Positions 1 to 5,473 of a stretch of DNA of 7,314 nt are shown here, in pieces. How positions within the stretch are numbered: the first letter of the stretch is position 1; each line of letters opens with the position of its first letter. The notes below the pieces were generated by a model. The model did not search any database, was not told the origin of the DNA, and saw only the letters and a list, made by a program, of their open reading frames with translations. A program made the position numbers and the translations under genes. This stretch comes from Holophagaceae bacterium (GTDB lineage Bacteria; Acidobacteriota; Holophagae; Holophagales; Holophagaceae): NCBI GenBank assembly GCA_003538615.1, contig DPRT01000099.1:245-7558 (forward strand). The letters are read 5' to 3'.

Positions 1-357
1 GAGAAGATCCTGGCCAAGTGGGAGCGCAGCATCACCGATGGCCACCTGGCCGTCCACAAGGGCCACCGCCTCACCGAGGACGACGAACTGCGCAGGTGGA
101 TGATCCACCACCTCATGGGCCACTTCGAGCTGAAGTGGGACGACCTGAAGGAGCGTTTCGGCGTGGACGGTCCCGTCCTCTTCGCCGATGCGGTGGCCCA
201 GCTGCAGGAGGAAGTCGCCCAGGGCACCGTGGAGGTGCGCCCCGGGGGCATCTTCATCACCGAGCTGGGGCGCCGCTTCGTCCGCAATCTGGTGCAGCCC
301 TTCGATGCCTACCTGGCCCAGCTCAGCGCCAAGACGCCGTTTTCCAGGACAGTGTGA
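1..357 (+). CDS. hemN: Oxygen-independent coproporphyrinogen III dehydrogenase HemN, C-terminal part (5'-truncated by window)
   Basis: Frame 1 is open from the first base to a TGA at 355-357, giving 118 residues with no start, so the gene enters from the left. The piece matches the HemN C-terminal domain. It carries HxGH-R-L-(x)2-DD-x-LRR near its residues 19-32, a helical segment ending FELKWDDLKERFG, the G-I-x-(I/V)-T-x-x-GR-x-(F/L)-(V/I)RN stretch around residues 82-96, and the typical C-terminal FSRTV (E. coli HemN ends in FSRVI). HemN is a cytoplasmic radical-SAM enzyme that decarboxylates two propionate side chains of coproporphyrinogen III to give protoporphyrinogen IX without oxygen. 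The radical-SAM CxxxCxxC core lies outside the window, so activity cannot be judged here. The family is usually about 450-460 residues, so roughly a quarter is visible. The HemN/HemW ambiguity is resolved in favour of HemN by the C-terminal match. Confidence 0.93.
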   Translation, partial: EKILAKWERSITDGHLAVHKGHRLTEDDELRRWMIHHLMGHFELKWDDLKERFGVDGPVLFADAVAQLQEEVAQGTVEVRPGGIFITELGRRFVRNLVQPFDAYLAQLSAKTPFSRTV

Positions 358-366
358 CGTCAGGCA

Positions 367-394
367 TTGAATAGCTGACCCAAAGGCCTACATT
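367..394 (+). promoter_or_regulatory. Weak candidate sigma-70-type promoter for the phosphatase gene
   Basis: A TTGAAT hexamer at 367-372 (4/6 to TTGACA) is followed after 16 bases by TACATT at 389-394 (4/6 to TATAAT). It sits in the short less G+C-rich stretch just after hemN. Transcription would start near 401, about 100 bases before the ATG at 500. Two four-of-six hexamers are common by chance, so this is only a candidate. Confidence 0.25.
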
Positions 395-439
395 GAGGCT
401 GTGGAGACCCGCCCGCTGGGGCACGGGCTCCCAGCCTCA
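394..439 (+). other. Strong imperfect hairpin between hemN and the phosphatase gene
   Basis: TGAGGCTG (394-401) pairs perfectly with CAGCCTCA (432-439). After a single bulged T at 402, GGAG (403-406) pairs with CTCC (428-431). After a bulged A at 407, CCCG (408-411) pairs with CGGG (424-427), and CCC (412-414) can pair with GGG (419-421) round a four-base loop. That is about 19 base pairs in 46 bases, starting 37 bases after the hemN stop. No T-run follows, so it is not a textbook intrinsic terminator. It may act as an mRNA 3'-end protector, a U-less terminator or a leader structure. No known riboswitch class was recognised. Confidence 0.5.
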
Positions 440-465
440 GCCCCTGTGGTGGTCTTCGTGAACCG

Positions 466-481
466 GCCTGGTGTTCCAGGC
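466..481 (+). other. Small hairpin upstream of the phosphatase RBS
   Basis: GCCTGG (466-471) and CCAGGC (476-481) form a perfect 6-bp stem round a TGTT loop. It ends 8 bases before the Shine-Dalgarno GGAGGG at 490-495. In a transcript leader it could keep the ribosome site exposed or influence its access. A 6-bp stem is not rare in such G+C-rich DNA, so the role is open. Confidence 0.3.
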
Positions 482-489
482 GATGTCGC

Positions 490-495
490 GGAGGG
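490..495 (+). promoter_or_regulatory. RBS that fixes the phosphatase start at 500
   Basis: GGAGGG at 490-495 stands 4 bases before ATG 500-502. The longer in-frame alternative, GTG at 401, has no comparable site, lies inside the hairpin stem, and would add 33 residues in front of what looks like a signal peptide. Confidence 0.75.
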
Positions 496-499
496 TTCC

Positions 500-1006
500 A
501 TGTCCCGGGCTTTGTTCCTGCTGCTTCCGGCCCTGATGCTTCAGGCCGAGGATCCGGCCATTCCGAATGCCGTGGAGGTGCGCTCTGGAGTCTTCGTCCT
601 CCGGGGAGCGCCCAACGAGGCCACCTGTGTGGCCATGAAACGCCAGCGCATCACGCATGTCATCGACCTGCGCCGGGATGAGGAACCGGACCTGAACTGC
701 CAGTCGGAAGCCTCGCGCCTGCAGGACATGGGCATCAACTACCAGCGCTACGCCATCAGCAAGGCCCCGCCTGATGCTGACTTCGAATTTTTGAGGACCC
801 TGCTGCGGGATCTGCCGAAGGGCGCCAAGGTGGTGCTCCACTGCAGCAACGGGAACCGGGCTGCGGCCGCGGTCTGCCCTTGGCTGGTGCTGGACAAGGG
901 CATGCCGCTGGCCGAAGCCATGCGGATTGCCGCCGAGGCCGGGCTGAAGCTGCCTGAAACGGAGGGGGCGGTCCGGCGCTACATCACCCAGCGGGCCCGG
1001 ACTTGA
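500..1006 (+). CDS. Exported DUF442/BLH-type phosphatase-like protein (cysteine-phosphatase/rhodanese-like loop)
   Basis: The product is 168 residues from ATG 500, chosen because GGAGGG precedes it and the N-terminus then reads as a signal peptide: one Arg, a Leu-rich core (residues 4-13) and a likely signal peptidase cut after LQA (about residue 16). The mature part resembles the BLH phosphatase (DUF442) branch of the dual-specificity phosphatase fold. It has VIDLRRDEE at 55-62 (the usual DLR strand), LHCSNGNRAA at 113-122 with Cys115 and Arg120 as presumed nucleophile and phosphate-binding Arg, and a final helix LAEAMRIAAEAGLKL at about 137-151 typical of this group. The active loop is CX4R, one residue shorter than the classical PTP CX5R; this spacing is shared by DUF442 and rhodanese-like loops. 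The substrate is unknown and the location is probably periplasmic. It converges on the acyl-CoA synthetase gene, 21 bases away. A rhodanese-like sulfurtransferase activity is the main alternative. Confidence 0.72.
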   Translation: MSRALFLLLPALMLQAEDPAIPNAVEVRSGVFVLRGAPNEATCVAMKRQRITHVIDLRRDEEPDLNCQSEASRLQDMGINYQRYAISKAPPDADFEFLRTLLRDLPKGAKVVLHCSNGNRAAAAVCPWLVLDKGMPLAEAMRIAAEAGLKLPETEGAVRRYITQRART

Positions 1007-1027
1007 TGGCGTTCTGTCGGGCGGGGT

Positions 1028-2851
1028 TCAGCCCTTGGATTCGGTGTACATCGCCTCGATCTGGGAAGCGTACATCTGATTCACGACCCGCCGCTTGACC
1101 TTCAAGGAGGGGGTGAGCTGCCCGCCTTCGAGGGTCATCTCCTGGTCCAGCAGCACGATCTTCTTGACGCGCTCGTAGTTGGACAGGTGTTCGTTGACGC
1201 GCTCCACCCGGCTGCCCACCTTGGCGATCACCTGGGGATGCTGGATGAGCTCGGCGTGGGTCTTGAAGCCGATCTTCTTGTAGCCGGCCCAGCGCACCAG
1301 GCTGTCGAAGTTGGGGACGATGAGGGCGGAGATGAAGTTCCGCTGGTCGCCGATGAGCACGGCCTGGGAGATGTACTTGTCGCCCTTGAGCAGGTTCTCG
1401 ATGGGCTGGGGGGCCACCTTCTTGCCGCCGCTGGTGACGATGAGCTCCTTCTTCCGGTCGGTGATGTAGAGGCGTCCCTGGTCGTCGAAATGTCCGATGT
1501 CGCCCGTATGAAGGTAACCCTCGGCGTCGATGGCCTCCTGGGTTGCCTTCTCGTTGTTCCAGTAGCCCACCATCACGTTGGGCCCCTGGCAGAGGATCTC
1601 GCCGTCTTCGGCGATCTTCACGAAGGGGCGGCCGTTCCATTCCGTGTAGAGGGGACGGCCCACGCAGCCGGGAACCACCTCGCCCGGGCGGTTCACGGTG
1701 ATGACAGGGCTGGTTTCGGTCAGCCCGTATCCTTCCAGGATCGGCAGCCCGATGATCCAGAAGAACTCCATGATCTTCCCGCCCAGGGGGGCCCCGCCAC
1801 TGATGGCGACCTTGAGGCGTCCGCCGGTGCGCTGGCGGATCTTCTCGAAGACGATGGCCTGGGCGGTTCGGTACCACAGGCCCTTCCAGGAGGGGGGCGC
1901 TTCGCCCTTCATCAGGTAGGGCGCCGCCTGGCGGCCCGCCAGCATGGCCCAGTGGAAGATCAGGCGCTTGAGGAAGCTGCCGGCGGATACCGTGTCGTAG
2001 ATCTTGGCGAAGATTTTTTCGTAGATGCGGGGCACCGAGGCCAGGACCGTGGGCCGGACCACCAGCAGGTCCGCCGCGACGGTGTTGACGCTCTCGGCGT
2101 AGTAGATGGCGGCGCCCACATGGAACATCAGGAAGTGCCCCGCCATGCGCTCGAAGATGTGGGTGAGGGGCAGGAAGCTCAGGGCCCGCTCATTGGAGGT
2201 CAGGTCCACCACCTCGGCCGCCGAGACCACGTTCGACACCAGATTGCCGTGGGTGAGCACGGCCCCCTTGGGATCGCCGGTGGTGCCGGAGGTGTAGATG
2301 AGGGTGAGGATGTCCGAGGCCTTCCGCTGCTCGCCCCAGGCGCGGACTTCGGGACGGCGCGCCTCCATGGCCTCGCCCTCCCGCTGAAGTTCCGACCACA
2401 GGGCGAGGGTCCGCCCCGTGCCGGTGGGAAGGTCGCCGTCCATGAGCACGGCCGCCTCGAGATCCGGCAGGCTGTCCCAGTGGGCGAGCACCTTGTCCAG
2501 CTGCTCGCGGGTGGAGCAGAGCACCCACCGGGACTGGCTGTCCCGGAGGATGAAGGCGGCCTGCGGGCCGTTGAGGGTGGCGTAGATGGTGACATCCGGG
2601 ATGCCCTGGATGGCGCAGGCGAAGTCGGCGATGGCCCATTCCGGGCGGTTCTCCGACATGATGGCCATCCGGTCTCCGGCCTGGAGGCCGCGGGCGGCCA
2701 TGGCCAGCGCCAGGCGCTCGACCCGGGCCGCCACCTCCGCGTGGGAGAGGGGCTCATAGATGCCGTCCTGCTTGGCCGCAAGGGCATCCGGGAGGTTCTT
2801 CCCGGTGGCGGCATAGAAAAGCTGGGCGATGGTTTCGATGGGCTGGGCCAC
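1028..2851 (-). CDS. Long-chain acyl-CoA synthetase, AMP-forming (COG1022 type)
   Basis: The product is 607 residues, full length for the COG1022 (Faa1/LC-FACS) branch of the ANL superfamily. It activates fatty acids with ATP to an acyl-adenylate and then to acyl-CoA, feeding beta-oxidation or lipid synthesis; it is probably cytoplasmic or peripheral at the membrane. Visible motifs in order are the P-loop YTSGTTGDPKG (186-196), FLPLTHIFER (226-235), SGGAPL (351-356), GYGLTETSP (374-382), GYLHTGD (445-451), the hinge ITDRKKELI (463-471) and the C-terminal LTPSLKVKRR (579-588), where Lys584 is the presumed catalytic lysine. The start is GTG at 2851, supported by GGAG at 2857-2860 five bases before it and by an N-terminus (ETIAQLFY...) that aligns with the family's usual beginning. 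It is divergent from the recombinase gene and appears monocistronic. Chain-length preference cannot be read from the sequence, so I give no symbol. Confidence 0.95.
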   Translation of the reverse strand: MAQPIETIAQLFYAATGKNLPDALAAKQDGIYEPLSHAEVAARVERLALAMAARGLQAGDRMAIMSENRPEWAIADFACAIQGIPDVTIYATLNGPQAAFILRDSQSRWVLCSTREQLDKVLAHWDSLPDLEAAVLMDGDLPTGTGRTLALWSELQREGEAMEARRPEVRAWGEQRKASDILTLIYTSGTTGDPKGAVLTHGNLVSNVVSAAEVVDLTSNERALSFLPLTHIFERMAGHFLMFHVGAAIYYAESVNTVAADLLVVRPTVLASVPRIYEKIFAKIYDTVSAGSFLKRLIFHWAMLAGRQAAPYLMKGEAPPSWKGLWYRTAQAIVFEKIRQRTGGRLKVAISGGAPLGGKIMEFFWIIGLPILEGYGLTETSPVITVNRPGEVVPGCVGRPLYTEWNGRPFVKIAEDGEILCQGPNVMVGYWNNEKATQEAIDAEGYLHTGDIGHFDDQGRLYITDRKKELIVTSGGKKVAPQPIENLLKGDKYISQAVLIGDQRNFISALIVPNFDSLVRWAGYKKIGFKTHAELIQHPQVIAKVGSRVERVNEHLSNYERVKKIVLLDQEMTLEGGQLTPSLKVKRRVVNQMYASQIEAMYTESKG

Positions 2852-2856
2852 AATGA

Positions 2857-2862
2857 CTCCGG
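2857..2862 (-). promoter_or_regulatory. RBS supporting the GTG start of the acyl-CoA synthetase
   Basis: On the minus strand CCGGAG occupies 2862-2857, followed by the 5-base spacer TCATT and then GTG at 2851-2849. No ATG in the right frame lies nearby, so this site decides the non-ATG start. Confidence 0.7.
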
Positions 2863-2883
2863 ACGCTTGGGGGATGTGCAGGC

Positions 2884-3804
2884 ATGGTAGCAGGGAAGGG
2901 CACAGCGCCGCTGGGCGAGGGGATCCAGGCCTTCCACCTGGAGCAGCGGGCCCGGGGGGTGTCGCCCCACACGGCGCGGGCCCAGGCCGGCGACCTGGAG
3001 AAGCTGCTGGACCATGCGGTCCGGGCCCAGTGGGGCGGCTGGGAAGTGAGCCCCCGCACCGTGCGCGGCTTTGCGCTGGAACTGGGGGACCGGGGTCTGG
3101 ATCCGGCCAGCCAGGCCCGCATCCTTTCCACGGCGCGGTCCTTCTTCCGGTGGCTGTGGGAGACCCGGCGCATTCCGCTGAATCCGGCCTCGGGCCTGCG
3201 GAATCCCAAGCAGCCCAAGCGGCTCCCGGCCTTCCTCACCGAAGGCGAGAGCCAGTCCCTGCTGGACCTTCCACCTGCCGTGGACTTTCCCACCGCGCGG
3301 CTGGCCTGCCTGCTGGAACTGCTCTATGCCTCGGGCCTGCGCGTGTCGGAACTGGTGGGGCTGGACCTCCAGGATCTGCTGGCGGAGCAGCGCACGCTGC
3401 GGGTGCTGGGCAAGGGGCGCAAGGAGCGCCTGGTGCCCTATCATCCCCAGGCTGCGGAAGTCCTGGGCGGCTATCTCGGATACCGGTCGGCCTTCCTCGC
3501 GCAGAAGGCGCTGCCGCCCACGCCAGCCCTCTTCCTCAACCAGCGGGGCGGGCGCCTGACGCCCACCAGCGTCCGGGCCCTGCTGCGGACGGCGATGGAG
3601 GCCGCGGCGCTGCGTTCCCGGGTGAGCCCCCATGCCCTGAGGCACAGCTTCGCCACGCACCTGCTGAACCGGGGCATGGATCTGCGCGCCATCCAGGAAC
3701 TGCTGGGCCACGCCAGCCTGAGCACCACCCAGCGCTACACTCACCTGGGCCTGGAGGAACTGGCCAGGACCTACGAGAAGGCCCACCCGCGGGCCAAGAG
3801 CTGA
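2884..3804 (+). CDS. xerC: Tyrosine site-specific recombinase XerC/XerD
   Basis: The product is 306 residues, the normal Xer length. The N-terminal SAM-like core-binding domain spans about 12-95 (IQAFHLEQRARGVSPHTARA) and the catalytic domain about 115-300. All six catalytic positions are present with E. coli XerD spacing: Arg153 (ASGLRVSELVGL), Lys177 (GKGRKER), His250 and Arg253 (SPHALRHSFATHLLN), His276 (ELLGHASLSTTQ) and nucleophile Tyr285 (TQRYTHL). Xer enzymes resolve chromosome dimers at dif together with FtsK. Nothing nearby suggests a phage, integron or transposon, so a chromosomal Xer is likelier than a mobile integrase. Separating XerC from XerD by sequence is uncertain; the symbol is a best guess. 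ATG 2884 follows GGGGGA (2869-2874) by 9 bases. The FAH-family gene starts 24 bases downstream and is probably co-transcribed. Confidence 0.93.
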   Translation: MVAGKGTAPLGEGIQAFHLEQRARGVSPHTARAQAGDLEKLLDHAVRAQWGGWEVSPRTVRGFALELGDRGLDPASQARILSTARSFFRWLWETRRIPLNPASGLRNPKQPKRLPAFLTEGESQSLLDLPPAVDFPTARLACLLELLYASGLRVSELVGLDLQDLLAEQRTLRVLGKGRKERLVPYHPQAAEVLGGYLGYRSAFLAQKALPPTPALFLNQRGGRLTPTSVRALLRTAMEAAALRSRVSPHALRHSFATHLLNRGMDLRAIQELLGHASLSTTQRYTHLGLEELARTYEKAHPRAKS

Positions 3805-3828
3805 ATCCACGCCCACCGGAGTTCTGTC

Positions 3829-4515
3829 ATGGCCTTCGTCATCCCCACCCCTCCCGCGCCGGTCCTTCCCGTGGCGGATTCCGACGGGCTGTTCCCCGTG
3901 CGCCGGATCTACTGCGTGGGCCGGAACTATGCGGACCATGCCCGGGAGATGGGCGGAAACCCGGACCGCGAGCCCCCCTTCTTCTTCGGCAAGCCTTCGG
4001 ATGCCGTGGTGCCCGGCGGCGGCGACATCGCCTACCCGCCGCTCACGTCGAACCTGCACCACGAGGTGGAACTGGTGGTGGCGCTGGGCGGTGGCGGCCG
4101 GGACATCCCCGTGGAGCAGGCCCTGGCCTGCGTCTACGGCTACGCGGTGGGCATCGACCTCACCCGCCGAGACCTCCAGGCGGTCTTCAAGGACAAAGGG
4201 CAGCCCTGGGAGATGGCCAAGGGCTTCGACCAGTCGGCGCCCGTGTCGGCCCTGATGCCCGCGGAGCGGAGTGGCCATCCGTCGTCCGGGGCCATCTGGC
4301 TGTCGGTGGACGGCGCCGACCGCCAGCGGGGCGACCTGGCCCAGATGACCTGGAATGTGGCCGAGGTGATCGCCCACCTGTCGGCCTACATGCTCCTGGC
4401 CCCGGGAGACCTCATCTTCACGGGGACGCCCTCGGGCGTGGGTGCCCTGGTCCGCGGAAACCGGGTTCGCTGCGGCATCCAGGGCGTCGGGGAACTGGAG
4501 ATCGCCCTGGTCTGA
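3829..4515 (+). CDS. Fumarylacetoacetate hydrolase family protein (fumarylpyruvate hydrolase/acylpyruvase-like)
   Basis: The product is 228 residues, the size of the short single-domain FAH enzymes (FAHD1/acylpyruvase and fumarylpyruvate hydrolase). Motifs are RIYCVGRNYADHA (26-38), PPFFFGKPSDAVV (49-61), HHEVELVV (77-84) with Glu79 and Glu81 as metal ligands, GID (108-110) with Asp110 as the third ligand, AKGFDQSAP (130-138) with the conserved Lys131, and the closing IFTGTPSGVG (196-205). Such enzymes use Mg2+ or Mn2+ to cleave C-C bonds in acylpyruvates, or decarboxylate oxaloacetate, in the cytosol. The FFFGKPSDAVV and GRNYADHA forms favour the fumarylpyruvate/acylpyruvate group, but the substrate cannot be fixed. 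ATG 3829 is preceded by GGAG (3818-3821) at 7 bases. It lies 24 bases behind the recombinase gene, an association with no evident functional logic, and converges on the CheZ-like gene with 12 bases between stop codons. Confidence 0.92.
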   Translation: MAFVIPTPPAPVLPVADSDGLFPVRRIYCVGRNYADHAREMGGNPDREPPFFFGKPSDAVVPGGGDIAYPPLTSNLHHEVELVVALGGGGRDIPVEQALACVYGYAVGIDLTRRDLQAVFKDKGQPWEMAKGFDQSAPVSALMPAERSGHPSSGAIWLSVDGADRQRGDLAQMTWNVAEVIAHLSAYMLLAPGDLIFTGTPSGVGALVRGNRVRCGIQGVGELEIALV

Positions 4516-4527
4516 CCCCGCCAGGCC

Positions 4528-5454
4528 TCAGCTTCCGCCCTTCTTGAACTGGGCGATGATGTCGTCGACGCTGTCCTTGCGGCTGTCGGCCTCGAGGCTG
4601 GTGTCGAAAATGCGGTCCTGGGTGGCCACCCGGCGCTCGCCGAAGCTCTCCGTGATCGCGGCGCCGGTATGGATGTTGAAGATCACCAGCAGGCGGTTGA
4701 GTCCGTTCTGGAATTTCTTGAGGAGGATCACCACCTTCTCGATCTTCTGGCGCGTGATGTCCTGGAACTGGAGGACATTGAGGATCTCGAACGCCTCATC
4801 GCTCACCTGCTGGAGCAGGGCCTTGGTGGGGCCGAGGTCCACGGGCTGGGCCGGGGTGGCCACCTGGTGGGCGAAGAGGAACTCCAGGACCTCCTGGGCG
4901 AGGGCGGCCTGGTCGGCGCCGCTGGCGGCCCGTTCGAGGAATCCCTCCACCCCCTTCTGAAGGGCGGCCTGATGGTCGTTCTGCCGCCCCAGGCCCTCCT
5001 GGCAGCCCTGGATCGCCCGGCTGGCATCGTCGCAGGCGGCCATCAGGGTGTCCAGGCGGTTCATGACGCTCTGGGTGGCCTCCTCGGTGTCGGAGGTGAT
5101 GGCGTCGAGCTGGGCGGCAAGCTCGGGGACCTGGGTGCTCTGCTGCTTCACCGAGGCGTCCAGCTGCTGGAGGTTGAGCAGGGTCTGGTTGATGCTGGTC
5201 ACCAGGGCGCCCAGCTCCCCCTTGGCCTCGATGTCGACCTTCTGGTACACCCGGCCGTTGGCCATGTCCTGGGCGGCCTGGGCAAGGCGGTAGAGGCTGG
5301 CCTGGGAGTCCCCCTGGAGTTCCTGGCGGAGTTCGCCGATCAGGGACTCCAGGCTGACGAGGCGTTCATCCAGCCGCTCTCGGCGCGCCTGGAACTCGGC
5401 CACCAGGCTGTCGGGAGTGCCTGTGGAGATCGAATCATCTGGGACATCGGTCAT
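4528..5454 (-). CDS. cheZ: CheZ-family protein phosphatase with HAMP-like N-terminal segment
   Basis: The product is 308 residues, against about 214 in E. coli CheZ. Residues 212-260 carry the CheZ signature LQFQDITRQKIEKVV, with Asp232 and Gln236 in the spacing of E. coli catalytic Asp143/Gln147. CheZ speeds hydrolysis of the aspartyl phosphate on CheY and so ends chemotaxis signalling. The last residues (DSVDDIIAQFKKG, 294-306) resemble the C-terminal CheY-binding peptide of E. coli CheZ (VDDLLDSLGF). The N-terminal half is different: a charged helix (about 16-48), then a HAMP-like segment (about 55-103, with GRVYQKVDIE and the AS2-type GELGALVTSINQTL), then a long helical or coiled-coil stretch (103-195). 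There is no membrane segment, so it is cytoplasmic. ATG 5454 follows GGGAG (5464-5460) by 5 bases. It is last in the pdxJ-DUF4388-cheZ unit. CheZ family is secure; partner CheY and the role of the HAMP-like part are inferred. Confidence 0.85.
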   Translation of the reverse strand: MTDVPDDSISTGTPDSLVAEFQARRERLDERLVSLESLIGELRQELQGDSQASLYRLAQAAQDMANGRVYQKVDIEAKGELGALVTSINQTLLNLQQLDASVKQQSTQVPELAAQLDAITSDTEEATQSVMNRLDTLMAACDDASRAIQGCQEGLGRQNDHQAALQKGVEGFLERAASGADQAALAQEVLEFLFAHQVATPAQPVDLGPTKALLQQVSDEAFEILNVLQFQDITRQKIEKVVILLKKFQNGLNRLLVIFNIHTGAAITESFGERRVATQDRIFDTSLEADSRKDSVDDIIAQFKKGGS

Positions 5455-5473
5455 GGTTACTCCCAGGGCTCCA

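Noticed and set aside
401..499. Upstream GTG start that would lengthen the phosphatase by 33 residues.
   Set aside because: It lies in the hairpin stem, has no RBS, and would bury the signal peptide. ATG 500 has GGAGGG in front of it.
394..499. The leader before the phosphatase gene as a known riboswitch (fluoride, guanidine, cobalamin or others considered).
   Set aside because: None of the conserved cores of these classes could be found, only generic stems.
1187..2890. A 567-codon open frame on the plus strand opposite the acyl-CoA synthetase.
   Set aside because: It is antisense to a gene with every family motif. Its translation is low-complexity (runs of Gly, Val, Leu, Asp, His) as expected of a G+C-rich shadow frame, and it has no recognisable domain.
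2884..3804. Recombinase as a sign of a mobile element or integron.
   Set aside because: No repeats, attachment-like sites, tRNA, transposase or cassette genes are nearby, length and motifs fit a chromosomal Xer, and base composition matches the neighbours.
2200..4377. A 725-codon open frame on the minus strand opposite the recombinase and FAH genes, running into the acyl-CoA synthetase gene.
   Set aside because: It spans three well-supported genes, its translation is Arg/Pro/Gly/Ala-rich without a domain, and the real genes' codon positions explain the absence of stops.
4506..4525. CCTGG-N10-CCAGG dyad between the convergent FAH and CheZ-like genes, considered as a bidirectional terminator.
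   Set aside because: The stem is only 5 bp with a 10-base loop and no T-run on either side.
2829..4547. A 572-codon plus-strand open frame overlapping the recombinase and FAH genes in another frame.
   Set aside because: Both real genes on the same strand carry complete catalytic motifs. This frame is Gly/Pro/Ala/Arg-rich and is a byproduct of G+C bias.
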